A stretch of 64,000 nt of DNA from UBA5543 sp964464965 (GTDB lineage Bacteria > Bacteroidota > Bacteroidia > Chitinophagales > Chitinophagaceae), in the NCBI GenBank assembly GCA_964464965.1, contig CAYXHM010000004.1, positions 62,001 through 126,000 on the forward strand. Reading direction: 5' to 3'. Position numbers and translations under genes: made by a program. The notes beneath the pieces were generated by a model. That model saw only the letters and a program-made list of their open reading frames with translations, was not told where the DNA came from and did not search any database. Positions 23,777 through 32,661 of this stretch are shown one piece after another (positions within the stretch are counted from its first letter, which is position 1; each line of letters starts with the position of its first letter).

Positions 23777-25693
23777 CTATTTAACCATCAATTTCAGGCT
23801 GGTGTATTGCTGTGCGGGTGAGGAAAGAAGTATGTAGTACATACCACTTTGCATACCCGAAATATCTACATTGATATTATTCTCGCCCTTGATTGTTGTA
23901 ATCGTTTCCTGTTTTACTGTTCTGCCTGTAACATCTTTAATACTAACCGCAACAGCCTGGCCAGATTGTTCGAAAAACTTCAGCATCACGTTATTGCTTG
24001 CGGGGTTAGGGTAAAGGCTAACGTATTGCTGGCCGCTCATATTTACTATACCTGTAAACTCATCACAGCCCTCGGCTGTATTTTGTTTGGCCGTAATGTT
24101 GAAGGTATTGCTACAGCCATTTGAGTCTGTAATAACAACTGAATAATTGCCGGGATTACTTATCCATACATTTTGTGTAGTGCCGAAGTTTGACCATTTA
24201 TAAGTGTATGCCGGTGTGCCAAAGTTACTGGTGCCAATTTCAGTAGAATCGAAGACGACTGTAATGAAGCCGGAATATTTACAAACATCAGTTGCTGTTA
24301 AAGTGGCACTGATGATTGATTTAAGGCATGATGCATTGTTGATGGATGTCCTCATCAGGTCGGCAGGCAGTGGGCCAAAGCCATTTGCAAGGTTTATACC
24401 CCTGGCAGATAAATGGCAATAACTCATAATTGTACCCTGCCAGGCTGAAGCAGGCTGTGCATGGTCGTATTGGTAAGGGCATGTGGTGCATAAATTATTT
24501 GCTGTATCCCTACCACCACTCTGCTGGTTCACGCAGTTGTCTATAGAGCCGCAGGTACCGCCCGGTCCTGTAGCCCAGCCGCACCAATGTGTATGTGGCG
24601 AAGCGATATTGTGTCCCAGTTCATGTGTCACCATGGACACATCCCAGGAGTATGTTGGTATGGCACTATAGCTGCCATTTACATCGCCGTAGGCATAGGC
24701 ACGGTCCCTGTTGCATAATATATCAAGAAAAGCAATGCCACCCAGGCCACCCTTATCTTTGGCAAGTAGCATGGCTATATCTCCGTCAAAATTGTCTTGT
24801 TGTGCATTCCATTTTCCCTGAAAATCAAATAATGCGTTTCTCGAAGAGTCGTCTGCATAACCATCGGCAACTGTCCATATTTTCAGTGCCTTCAGTTCCA
24901 CTGCAATTCTTTCATTCCTGTACAAAGCCTGTACATTGTTGAACAGGCCGGTAACATAGGTTTGTGTTATGCCGACATTAGCCAGTTTTGAAAAATATAG
25001 CTCATAGTCAACTTCCCAGTAGAGGCTTAGTTTTTTACAACCATATGCGGCGGTTGTTTTATCTGCAGTGCCGGGCTCGCCTGTACCTGCAGCAGGCATA
25101 GCATCTATAGCAGCACAGCCGGTAGGTGGCACTACTGTAAAGTCCCGGTCGTTATACAGTATATAGTTACCGCTATTATCATCCAGCTTTCCCGCAACAT
25201 AGTTGCCATCAGCATTAGCAAACAATATCATGATATCTCCATTGGCAAAAACACTTAGTGCTGCCATTGATTGCGCATCACCGTCAACTGCGCCCTGGTA
25301 ATGTACGCCCTTGTCATAGTTCAATTTATGATCGCCGGCATTATCTGTGTAGTAAACATCAGCACCTGTAGCAAACGGATTACTGCGCAGCATCTTCAGC
25401 CTGTATATCCCCCCTGTTGCGTCCATGAGTTTTATGGTAACTGCGGCAGGGTGTGTATCATATAACCTTGAAGCCGTGCCCGTGATAGGACTGAGCAAGG
25501 TTTCATTTCTCAAAACATCGTGCTTATCACCACTGATTACATGAAACAATTCAAATTGAGGGAAAGCCAAGCCTTTTATTTCGGCATCCTGTATTTCGTT
25601 GTATAATACTGACGTTGTTTCCTGCGCGTGCACACTAATGGTAACAATCAACGATAATAATGCCGCTAAGCCTGATCTTAATATTTTGTACAT
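23777..25693 (-). CDS. T9SS-secreted zinc metalloprotease (reprolysin-like)
   Basis: A 638-residue secreted protease. It has a signal peptide to VHAQ, a pro-region, then the zinc site THELGHNIASPHTHWCG with HExxHxxxxxH at residues 357-367, the M12B/reprolysin form. A cysteine-rich segment follows (CGSIDNCVNQQ...CTTCPYQYDH). An SprB/Ig-like repeat (AYTYKWSNFGTTQNVWISNPGNYSVVITDSNGCS) and a type IX sorting domain (VSLYPNPASNNVMLKF ... SGMYYILL) complete it. It probably degrades extracellular proteins and is processed from a zymogen. Met-turn assignment is uncertain. Confidence 0.9.
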   Translation of the reverse strand: MYKILRSGLAALLSLIVTISVHAQETTSVLYNEIQDAEIKGLAFPQFELFHVISGDKHDVLRNETLLSPITGTASRLYDTHPAAVTIKLMDATGGIYRLKMLRSNPFATGADVYYTDNAGDHKLNYDKGVHYQGAVDGDAQSMAALSVFANGDIMILFANADGNYVAGKLDDNSGNYILYNDRDFTVVPPTGCAAIDAMPAAGTGEPGTADKTTAAYGCKKLSLYWEVDYELYFSKLANVGITQTYVTGLFNNVQALYRNERIAVELKALKIWTVADGYADDSSRNALFDFQGKWNAQQDNFDGDIAMLLAKDKGGLGGIAFLDILCNRDRAYAYGDVNGSYSAIPTYSWDVSMVTHELGHNIASPHTHWCGWATGPGGTCGSIDNCVNQQSGGRDTANNLCTTCPYQYDHAQPASAWQGTIMSYCHLSARGINLANGFGPLPADLMRTSINNASCLKSIISATLTATDVCKYSGFITVVFDSTEIGTSNFGTPAYTYKWSNFGTTQNVWISNPGNYSVVITDSNGCSNTFNITAKQNTAEGCDEFTGIVNMSGQQYVSLYPNPASNNVMLKFFEQSGQAVAVSIKDVTGRTVKQETITTIKGENNINVDISGMQSGMYYILLSSPAQQYTSLKLMVK

Positions 25694-25845
25694 ATGCTTC
25701 GTCTGAATCTATTTGTTCCTGCAATTTTTATATAAACCAATTACACCGGAGATGTAATATGGTCACACAGCTTCAAAATGTTGGGTGGGTACTTTGCAAA
25801 TATACATAGTCAATTGTCAGGTAAAAGTCATGAATTGTTTCATGA

Positions 25846-28200
25846 TTAAAATTTGAAGTTATACGTGATGCTGGGCAATATAGGGAATATAGATACCTGC
25901 TTAACAGTTGCTTTTACGCCTGTGTTCAGGTCTCCACCTGTATCTACGTACAGGAAGTATGGATTTTGCCTGCTGTACACATTGTAGATAGAGAACGCCC
26001 AACTGCTTTCCCATTTTTTGTTTTTTCGTTTTTGTCTTTGTGGCGTAAGCACAGCAGACAGGTCGAGCCTGTGGTAAGCAAAAAGGCGGTAGGCGTTCAG
26101 TTCGCTATATTCAGGTACTATGCTCTGGCTGATGAAATAATAATTGGTAGGCAAAGTAATGGCATTGCCCGAGCCGTAAACAAACACGGAAGAGAAAGTC
26201 CATTTTTTGCTTGCCTCATAGCTTGCTACTATAGATATATCGTGCCTACGGTCGTACTTGGCAGGGTAACTTTTACCATTGTTCAGGTCAGGAAATTTTC
26301 GATACGTCCACGCAAGGGTATAACCTATCCATCCACTGAACCTTCCTTTTGTCTTGTTGATGAAAAACTCCGCGCCATATGCCTCGCCATTGCCGAATAC
26401 AAAATCAAGCTCGGGGTCCTGCAGCGTATTGGGTACATAACCCTCGCGGTATTCCACCTGGTTTTTCATGTCTTTATAATACACCTCTACAGAAGTTTCC
26501 AGCGCATTGTCGAAGAAGTTTCTGAAATAGCCCATAGAATATTGCCATGATTGTTGTGGTTGCACCAGTAGTGTGCTGGGCACCCACAAGTCTGTAGGCA
26601 GGGTAGAGCCATTGTTAGATACCAGGTGGATGTATTGGTATGTTTTGGTAACACTGGCTTTTATGGATGAACGTTCATTCAATTCAAACCGCATGTTCAA
26701 CCTCGGCTCGAGGCCACCATAATTCTTTACGATCTGCCCATTGCTGTACACCGTACTGTCTGTACGCCTGCCGTTGAAGTCTGTAGTATAAGTAGTATAA
26801 GGGCCTATTTGCCCGAACCAGGAGTAGCGCAGCCCCGCGTTTACTTTCATCCAGGGGAATGGGTCAAACTCGTCCATGATATAAGCACCACCTTCGTGGG
26901 CATATTTTATCAAGGCATTGTTGGGTTTCAATTCCACCTGCCCGGTATTGCCCGATATCTGGTTGGGGATGAACTTATGGTAAGTGTAAGCAATACCCGC
27001 TTTGAAATTGTGGTTGAAAGCCGAATAGTAATCAAGGTCTGTTTTCAGGTTGTAATCTCGTACACCTGATGATAATTTGATACCAAAATCGCCCTGGTTG
27101 GCACCGAAGGAGAAATTGTAATCGTTATAAACCGCCGTAGTATTTAAAAACAGCCTGTTGTTGAACAGGTGGTTCCAGCGGATGGTGGCTGTACTGTTGC
27201 CCCAGGGGATGTCTGCAGCAAAAGAACCGCTGCCACTGTTGAACTTAAACTTATCGCGGCCGAAGTAGCCACTCAGGTACACGCGGTCTTTCTCTGTTAT
27301 TTTGTAGTTGGCCTTCAGGTTGGCATCGTAAAAGTGATAACCTGAATTTTTAAGGCTGCCCTTTGCGAAAGGTTTTACCAGTACATCTATGTACGTACGG
27401 CGCCCCGAAAGCATGAATGAGCCTTTATCTTTTTTTATAGGACCTTCCAGCGTGAGTCTTGATGCAATAAGCCCGATACCACCCTCCGCATGATATTCTT
27501 TCATATTGCCTTCCTTCATAGATACATCTACCACAGAAGACAGGCGACCACCATATTTTGCAGGCATACCACCTTTTATCAGTGTTACATTATTCAGCGC
27601 ATCTGTATTGAAAACAGAGAAGAAACCAAACAGGTGGCCTGTGTTATATACCACTGCATCGTCCAGCAATATCAGGTTCTGGTCCGGGCCACCACCACGC
27701 ACATAGAAGCCCGAGTTACCCTCTCCGGCCGACTGTACACCCGGCATCAGTTGCAGGGTTTTAAGGATGTCCGTTTCGCCAAAGATGACCGGTAGTTTTT
27801 TAATAGACTGGGCAGACAGCGTGACCGTACCCATATTTGTGCTGTTCACGTTCTTGTCCTGGCGCTCTCCGGTTATCTCTACTTCCTCCATAGTTTTACC
27901 ACCCTGCAACTCTACATCCAGCGTGCGGTTGTCTGCCATGTTCAGGGTTTTTGTCTGGGTGTTGAAGCCTATATAAGAATAGACCACCGTATAGCTGCCC
28001 ACGGGCATAGATATGGAGTAGAAGCCAAAGCTGTTAGCCGAAGCGCCGATGTTCAGTTCTTTTACAAACACGGTAGCGGCTATCAGGGCCTCGCCGCTGC
28101 TGGCATCGCGCATATAGCCGCTGAGTGTTACCTTTTTCTGCGCCTGCACCTGCATGGCTATAGATAATAAGGCTATGATTATTAAAAGCTTGTTTTTCAT
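25846..28200 (-). CDS. TonB-dependent outer-membrane receptor with carboxypeptidase-regulatory-like domain
   Basis: A 784-residue outer-membrane active transporter. Signal peptide (MKNKLLIIIALLSIAMQVQAQ), then a carboxypeptidase D regulatory-like fold (VTLSGYMRDASSGEALIAATVFVKEL), a plug domain (LPVIFGETDILKTLQLMPGVQSAGEGNSGFYVRGGGPDQNLILLDD) and a 22-strand barrel ending in aromatic FKF. I use the ATG at 28200: the earlier in-frame TTG at 28209 lies inside the -7 element. No SusD-like partner follows, so the substrate is unknown; not a SusC pair. Confidence 0.92.
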   Translation of the reverse strand: MKNKLLIIIALLSIAMQVQAQKKVTLSGYMRDASSGEALIAATVFVKELNIGASANSFGFYSISMPVGSYTVVYSYIGFNTQTKTLNMADNRTLDVELQGGKTMEEVEITGERQDKNVNSTNMGTVTLSAQSIKKLPVIFGETDILKTLQLMPGVQSAGEGNSGFYVRGGGPDQNLILLDDAVVYNTGHLFGFFSVFNTDALNNVTLIKGGMPAKYGGRLSSVVDVSMKEGNMKEYHAEGGIGLIASRLTLEGPIKKDKGSFMLSGRRTYIDVLVKPFAKGSLKNSGYHFYDANLKANYKITEKDRVYLSGYFGRDKFKFNSGSGSFAADIPWGNSTATIRWNHLFNNRLFLNTTAVYNDYNFSFGANQGDFGIKLSSGVRDYNLKTDLDYYSAFNHNFKAGIAYTYHKFIPNQISGNTGQVELKPNNALIKYAHEGGAYIMDEFDPFPWMKVNAGLRYSWFGQIGPYTTYTTDFNGRRTDSTVYSNGQIVKNYGGLEPRLNMRFELNERSSIKASVTKTYQYIHLVSNNGSTLPTDLWVPSTLLVQPQQSWQYSMGYFRNFFDNALETSVEVYYKDMKNQVEYREGYVPNTLQDPELDFVFGNGEAYGAEFFINKTKGRFSGWIGYTLAWTYRKFPDLNNGKSYPAKYDRRHDISIVASYEASKKWTFSSVFVYGSGNAITLPTNYYFISQSIVPEYSELNAYRLFAYHRLDLSAVLTPQRQKRKNKKWESSWAFSIYNVYSRQNPYFLYVDTGGDLNTGVKATVKQVSIFPILPSITYNFKF

Positions 28201-28206
28201 CCTGTG

Positions 28207-28214
28207 CAAAGGTA
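28207..28214 (-). promoter_or_regulatory. TonB receptor promoter, -7 element
   Basis: Minus-strand TACCTTTG followed by CACAGG and the ATG at 28200. Transcription would begin almost at the start codon. It fixes the start by excluding the TTG at 28209. Confidence 0.65.
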
Positions 28215-28454
28215 GGGGTATGTATTGTATGGTTAATAAGTTAAAGGGTAAAAAGTTAAATAGGAAGAGTATGTTTCAATTTGTTAAGTGGCTGAATTGG
28301 GGCTTAACTAAAAGCAATATCAGGTCAGCAATTCTCATTTTCGTTATTCAGCATATATGAACATCTATGTATCTTTATACTATGAGAGAAAATATGAATG
28401 TTAGTTTCATGGAAAACAGTGATTACTCTTTTTTTACAGGCTAACAGCATGTTT

Positions 28455-29282
28455 ATGATTAAGATACCCAACAAGTTTATTCAATTGTGTTCTTTAACTG
28501 TCCTTACTTCAACAGTATATGGGCAGATTGAAAGTGATTTCCCTACTTTAGAATATTACGACATTCAAAAACTCAATATCTCATTACCTTACATAAAATA
28601 CTATAGCATAGATAGTTCTCTTTTAGTATTTGGAAGTAACCATACTACAAACTTTCAAGATCCTCAAGTAAGACAAATTTACAACCTGATAAATTCGTAT
28701 AAGCCCACTATTGTCCTTTATGAAGGAGATGGTATTTCAACAGGAAAGTCACAGAAAGAAACTGTTGAAACATACTTTGAAATAGGACTTGCTAAATATC
28801 TTGCAGACAGTCTTTCAATCAGGGCTATTAATATTGAGCCAAACACAAAAGATAAGTACAGGTTTCTCCTGGAAAAGTATACAACAGACGATATATTGAT
28901 TGCTACTTTAGGTCTTCAGATAACAATGATGCAGATCAATAATGACAATTTTGAGCATCTGTTCCCTATAATGATAGCTGATCTTGTAAAGGAAGGTTTG
29001 CCTTTAAACGCAACACAGCAATCGCTTGACTATTTCTACAAATTATACGAAAAAAAACTTGGCAAATCATTTTCATATGACAGCTTTGATTCAAGAGAAA
29101 TACAAGCAAAATATACAGGAACAATCTTTAATGACATAAACAGAATTGCAAATCAATTTAGAGATCAGCATATTATTAGGTTAACAAAAAAATATATTGA
29201 CATGCGGGAAAGAGTATTCTTAATTGAAGGTGGTTGGCATGCAATTGTTTGTGAGCCTGCGTTTAATTTGATTGTAAAATAA
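28455..29282 (+). CDS. AT-rich secreted protein, possibly TraB/GumN-like
   Basis: About 275 residues. I favour the ATG at 28455, which gives a signal peptide (KFIQLCSLTVLTSTVYGQ). LVFGSNHTTNFQDPQVRQIYNLINSYKPTIVLYEGDG resembles the G-x-x-H...P-x-x-V-x-x-E-G start of TraB/GumN/TIKI proteins, and the C-terminal ERVFLIEGGWHAIVC would be the second conserved H segment. That family is known for metal-dependent peptidase-like folds; assignment here is tentative. Base composition is much lower in G+C than its neighbours, suggesting recent transfer. Confidence 0.55.
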   Translation: MIKIPNKFIQLCSLTVLTSTVYGQIESDFPTLEYYDIQKLNISLPYIKYYSIDSSLLVFGSNHTTNFQDPQVRQIYNLINSYKPTIVLYEGDGISTGKSQKETVETYFEIGLAKYLADSLSIRAINIEPNTKDKYRFLLEKYTTDDILIATLGLQITMMQINNDNFEHLFPIMIADLVKEGLPLNATQQSLDYFYKLYEKKLGKSFSYDSFDSREIQAKYTGTIFNDINRIANQFRDQHIIRLTKKYIDMRERVFLIEGGWHAIVCEPAFNLIVK

Positions 29283-29373
29283 ACCTTGCAAGTTATTTAA
29301 AACCATATGTTACACGCTGGCTGTATTGTTTATTAAATAAATTGATTAGTGAACCGTAAGGCCCCTGTTGTAC

Positions 29374-29449
29374 CTGATTTTTCTCATGCAGGGTATCCTT
29401 CATAATTAGACCGGAAAACTGCAAGGATTATGTGCCATGGAAAAATCAG
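29374..29449 (+). ncRNA. Possible structured RNA element
   Basis: Nested inverted repeats: CTGATTTTTC (29374-29383) with GAAAAATCAG (29440-29449), CATG beside each arm, then ATCCTT with AAGGAT further in. The element is about 76 bases long and lies between two genes, followed by no T-run. It could be a small RNA or a long terminator. No family recognised. Confidence 0.35.
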
Positions 29450-29506
29450 CCAGTCTATTGCAAACCTGATAAATAGTTATTATGTTTATGTCTAAAACTA
29501 TATTCA

Positions 29507-29719
29507 ATGAAAAAAATTACAATGATCGCAGTAGCAGCTTTATTGGCTGTATCATTTACTTCATGCAAAAAGGACTACACCTGTGAGTGTAAATATCCTA
29601 ACAATTCTGGTTTGAATAGCAGTAGCGTAATCAAAACAACCAAGAGTGATGCAAAAACAAAGTGTGAAACTTTAAGTAATGCTGCGAAAGGTGCCGGTGG
29701 AAGCTGTGCTCTGAAATAA
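29507..29719 (+). CDS. Small lipoprotein
   Basis: A 70-residue precursor with a lipoprotein signal peptide (MKKITMIAVAALLAVSFTSC), lipid on the cysteine at the end of SFTSC. The mature part has three further cysteines (CECKY, TKCETL, GGSCALK), which could form disulphides. Unknown function. The following terminator suggests a monocistronic, well-expressed gene. Confidence 0.8.
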   Translation: MKKITMIAVAALLAVSFTSCKKDYTCECKYPNNSGLNSSSVIKTTKSDAKTKCETLSNAAKGAGGSCALK

Positions 29720-29740
29720 TTTTACATTTAATAAAAAATG

Positions 29741-29775
29741 AAAAGAGGAAACATCGGTGTTTCCTCTTTTTTTAT
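29741..29775 (+). terminator. Terminator after small lipoprotein
   Basis: Thirteen-base stem AAAAGAGGAAACA/TGTTTCCTCTTTT with a TCGG loop, then seven T. Confidence 0.95.
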
Positions 29776-29802
29776 CTAGAGGGTGCTTTTTCCGGGTTAA
29801 AT

Positions 29803-30237
29803 TTACCCGTTATAATTCGGGTCATATTCCACAATCCATTCAATACCGTATTTGTCCCTGAACATTCCGGCATATGTGCCCCAGGGGCTGTCGCCCATAG
29901 GTCCTTCAACATCCCCACCTGCTGATAAACCGTTAAAAAGTTTATCTGCATCTTCACGGCTTTCTGCGCTGATGGATATTTTAGACCTGTTTTCGTTTTC
30001 GTTTACGCGTCCCATAAATTCAGGAACATCGTTCCCCATTAACACATTGTGTTTTCCTATGGGCAAGGCAATGGTCATTATTTTATTTGCTTCTTTTTCT
30101 GCTACCTGGAATTCATCATTTGCCAGGTCTTTAAAACGGATAACTTTGGTGAAATCTCCGCCAAAAACTGATTTGTAAAAAGTGAATGCTTCTTCAGCAT
30201 TTCCATTGAAGTTGACCCAGGGATTGATTGTTCTCAT
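29803..30237 (-). CDS. VOC (glyoxalase/PhnB-like) family protein
   Basis: A 144-residue vicinal-oxygen-chelate protein. Family marks are INPWVNFNGNAEEAFTFYKSVFGG at the N-terminus and WGTYAGMFRDKYGIEWIV at the C-terminus, matching the PhnB/3-demethylubiquinone-like subgroup. Metal ligands are not certain in this group; function is probably an uncharacterised dioxygenase/lyase fold or a binding protein. It runs alone on the minus strand next to tRNA-Ser. Confidence 0.85.
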   Translation of the reverse strand: MRTINPWVNFNGNAEEAFTFYKSVFGGDFTKVIRFKDLANDEFQVAEKEANKIMTIALPIGKHNVLMGNDVPEFMGRVNENENRSKISISAESREDADKLFNGLSAGGDVEGPMGDSPWGTYAGMFRDKYGIEWIVEYDPNYNG

Positions 30238-30303
30238 AACTTTATTTTAAAGCTTTAATTTTTTTTGCCTGCGCTATTTATGAACATAAGATAGTTAAAA
30301 AAG

Positions 30304-30339
30304 AATAGCCTGCGGGGAATAAATCCTTAGCAGGCTATT
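30304..30339 (-). terminator. Terminator after tRNA-Ser
   Basis: AATAGCCTGC (30304-30313) pairs with GCAGGCTATT (30330-30339). On the minus strand it follows the tRNA 3' end and is followed by TCTTTTTT. Confidence 0.85.
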
Positions 30340-30345
30340 ATTATG

Positions 30346-30434
30346 CGGAGAGACAGGGATTCGAACCCTGGATACCCTTTGACAGGTATACACACTTTCC
30401 AGGCGTGCCTCTTCAACCACTCGAGCATCCCTCC
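30346..30434 (-). tRNA. tRNA-Ser(GGA)
   Basis: On the minus strand it begins GGAGGGATGCTCGAGTGG, with the anticodon stem CACGC/GTGTG around a CT-GGA-AA loop (anticodon GGA), a long variable arm (TATACC/GGGTATC region) typical of tRNA-Ser, T-arm CAGGGTTCGAATCCCTG, and a 3' acceptor TCTCTCC then G. CCA is not encoded. Confidence 0.97.
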
Positions 30435-30469
30435 GGTTTTGGGAGGGCAAAGCTAATTAAAAATCCGGT

Positions 30470-31237
30470 TTATTTCCCGAAGATTTTAGTGGCATTTGCC
30501 GTAGTTATTTCAGCCAGAGTTTTTATGCTTACCTGCTTTATATCTGCCAGCTTTTGCGCTACCAGCGGTATGTAGGCACTTTCATTGCGCTTGCCACGGT
30601 AGGGTACAGGGGCAAGGTAGGGAGCATCTGTTTCCAGCACCATATGTGCCATGTCTATATCGGCCAGCGCCTGCGACAGGCTGCTGTTTTTAAAAGTAAC
30701 CACACCGCCTATGCCCAGGTAAAAGCCCAGTTCTACCACCTGCTTTGCCTCATCAGCATTGCCGCTAAAGCAGTGGAAGATACCTTTCAGGCTGCCATTC
30801 TGCTTGCTGCATACTATATCTATACAGTCCTGCAAAGACTCGCGACTATGTATCACTATAGGCAGGTTATGTTCCAGCGCCCAGTCTATCTGCGTGTTGA
30901 AGGCCTCTATCTGCTGCTCTTTAAAGGTCATGTCCCAGTAGTAGTCCAGCCCTATTTCTCCTACGGCGTAAAACCTGTGCTGCTCCAGTTGCTGCCGGGC
31001 TATGGCCAGTTCTTCCTTATAGTTTTCCTTTATATAGCAGGGATGTACGCCCATCATAGGGTAGCAATGCTGCGGGTAGGCGGCGGCTATCTTCATCATG
31101 CCCGGTATGGTACTGCTGTCGCAGTTGGGCATGTACATCTTTGTAACACCTGCATCTATTGCGTGTTGTATCATTTCGGCCTCGTCTGTAGACAGTTGCT
31201 CGTCGTACAGGTGGGTATGTGTATCTGTAAATATCAT
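30470..31237 (-). CDS. TatD family hydrolase
   Basis: A 255-residue metal-dependent TIM-barrel hydrolase; TatD proteins are DNases with 3'-5' exonuclease activity. Metal sites appear as DTHTHLYD, GVHPCY, GEIGLDYYW, HSRES, HCFSG and ETDAPYL. Length is normal. Last gene of the batD-batE-deacetylase-tatD operon, following the deacetylase by five bases. Confidence 0.95.
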   Translation of the reverse strand: MIFTDTHTHLYDEQLSTDEAEMIQHAIDAGVTKMYMPNCDSSTIPGMMKIAAAYPQHCYPMMGVHPCYIKENYKEELAIARQQLEQHRFYAVGEIGLDYYWDMTFKEQQIEAFNTQIDWALEHNLPIVIHSRESLQDCIDIVCSKQNGSLKGIFHCFSGNADEAKQVVELGFYLGIGGVVTFKNSSLSQALADIDMAHMVLETDAPYLAPVPYRGKRNESAYIPLVAQKLADIKQVSIKTLAEITTANATKIFGK

Positions 31238-31242
31238 TTGCT

Positions 31243-31875
31243 TTATTGTGGTAATGCTTTTAATTGCCAGTTGTTAGCTGTACAGTGTTCTAATGCTTTT
31301 GGCAGTGCATAACTCATACGCTCCCATGCCTTTTGGCTGTCGTGAAATACTACAATGCTGCCCGGTTTTATGTTCTTTATCACATTGTCCAGGCATTGCT
31401 TTGGAGTGATAGTTGTGTCAAAATCCCCGCTCAGCACATCCCACATATAGATTTTATACGGGTGGGCTGTATTGGTCAGCGCATTTATCTGCCCCCTTGT
31501 TATCCTGCCATAGGGTGGGCGGAATATATGGCTGTCAATATAATGTTCTGCGTTACGGGTATCATTTATGTACTTTCCCTTCTCCGTATGCCAGCCATTC
31601 AGGTGGTTGTGCGTGTGGTTGCCAACAGCATGGCCCTGCGCCTGTATGTCTTTGTAAATATCAGTATGCTCCGCAACGTTTTTCCCAATACAAAAGAACG
31701 TGGCTTTCGCATTGTGTTGCTTCAATTGGTCCAGCACAAAAGGAGTGGCGGTAGGGTGCGGGCCGTCATCAAACGTCAGGTAAACAGATGGCGTATCATC
31801 AACAGGCATTTTCCATATAAGCCTGCTGTACAATACTTTACTCAGTATCCATGGGGTTTTTACCCTGTAAGCCAT
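31243..31875 (-). CDS. Polysaccharide deacetylase family protein
   Basis: A 210-residue NodB-fold deacetylase acting on GlcNAc polymers. Catalytic motifs are VYLTFDDGPHP (motif 1, with DD), HTHNH (motif 2), FRPPYGR (motif 3), WDVLSGDF and VFHDSQKA at the end. I use the ATG at 31875 (MAYRVKTPWILSKVL), typical of the family; the TTG at 31905 is possible. Probably modifies cell-wall or capsular glycan. In the bat-type operon. Confidence 0.9.
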   Translation of the reverse strand: MAYRVKTPWILSKVLYSRLIWKMPVDDTPSVYLTFDDGPHPTATPFVLDQLKQHNAKATFFCIGKNVAEHTDIYKDIQAQGHAVGNHTHNHLNGWHTEKGKYINDTRNAEHYIDSHIFRPPYGRITRGQINALTNTAHPYKIYMWDVLSGDFDTTITPKQCLDNVIKNIKPGSIVVFHDSQKAWERMSYALPKALEHCTANNWQLKALPQ

Positions 31876-31908
31876 ATGCAAACCAACGAAAAAAACAGGG
31901 AACAACTA

Positions 31909-32661
31909 TCAGATTTCTGACAGTGTACTGTGTTGTACCCATCCTGTACGGCCATCAGGCAGGGTTATTTCGCACCAGTCGGCTTTGGTATCGTTCATTT
32001 CTACCGTTGTGCCCTCGGGTATCAGGCTTACAGATTTGCCATATTTAGGTTCCGCCATCATGGGCGTGCCTTCAGCCATGATTACGGCCAGCCCGGGATT
32101 AGCCTGCCTGCCGCCTGCTACCATGCCCAATACCACCAACACGAAGCATACCACCAGTGTAGCTATGGTGGCTTGTGCCGGCAGGCTGATGTTGATTCTG
32201 CCCATTTTCCGTGCAATATTATACGCCATTACCAGTATGAACAACAGCAGGGCTATAACGGCATATATATTGGCGAGCCTTGCCTGCGTCATAGATTTCC
32301 ACCATTGCACAAAGAATATCTCCGGCATTTGCTGTATGCGGTTGTTTATGCGGTTCTGAGTCAGGTACAGGTTGTCTGCCGCCTGTGTGTGCGATGGCTG
32401 CAGGTGCAATGCTTTTTCATAATTCAGTACGGCATTGCCCACGTCATTCAGCCTGTAATAGGTATTGCCCAGGTTGTAATACACTTCTGCATTGCGGGGT
32501 TCCAGCTTTGCTAACTGTTTATAATATACCGCAGCGCTATCGTAGTTCTTTTGCTGGTAATAGTTGTTTGCCTTTTGCCACCATGTAGTATAGTCACCTT
32601 TTGCCATAGCAAATGATGATAAGAATATTAAGAGGGATATGAGTGATAAATGCCTGGTCAT
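31909..32661 (-). CDS. batE: BatE-like TPR and SH3-domain protein
   Basis: A 250-residue envelope protein: signal peptide (to FAMAKGDY), three TPR-like helical pairs (NAEVYYNLGNTYYRLNDVGNAVLNYEKALHLQP), a pair of membrane helices (LANIYAVIALLLFILVMAYN and ATIATLVVCFVLVVLGMVA), then an SH3b domain (AEGTPMMAEPKYGKSVSLIPEGTTVEM...GWVQHSTLSEI). This layout is that of BatE of the Bacteroides aerotolerance operon. Its start overlaps the batD stop by four bases, so they are translationally coupled. Confidence 0.85.
   Translation of the reverse strand: MTRHLSLISLLIFLSSFAMAKGDYTTWWQKANNYYQQKNYDSAAVYYKQLAKLEPRNAEVYYNLGNTYYRLNDVGNAVLNYEKALHLQPSHTQAADNLYLTQNRINNRIQQMPEIFFVQWWKSMTQARLANIYAVIALLLFILVMAYNIARKMGRINISLPAQATIATLVVCFVLVVLGMVAGGRQANPGLAVIMAEGTPMMAEPKYGKSVSLIPEGTTVEMNDTKADWCEITLPDGRTGWVQHSTLSEI

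Noticed and set aside
30554..31312. 252-codon open frame antisense to tatD
   Set aside because: Shadow of tatD and the deacetylase; no signal peptide or domain.
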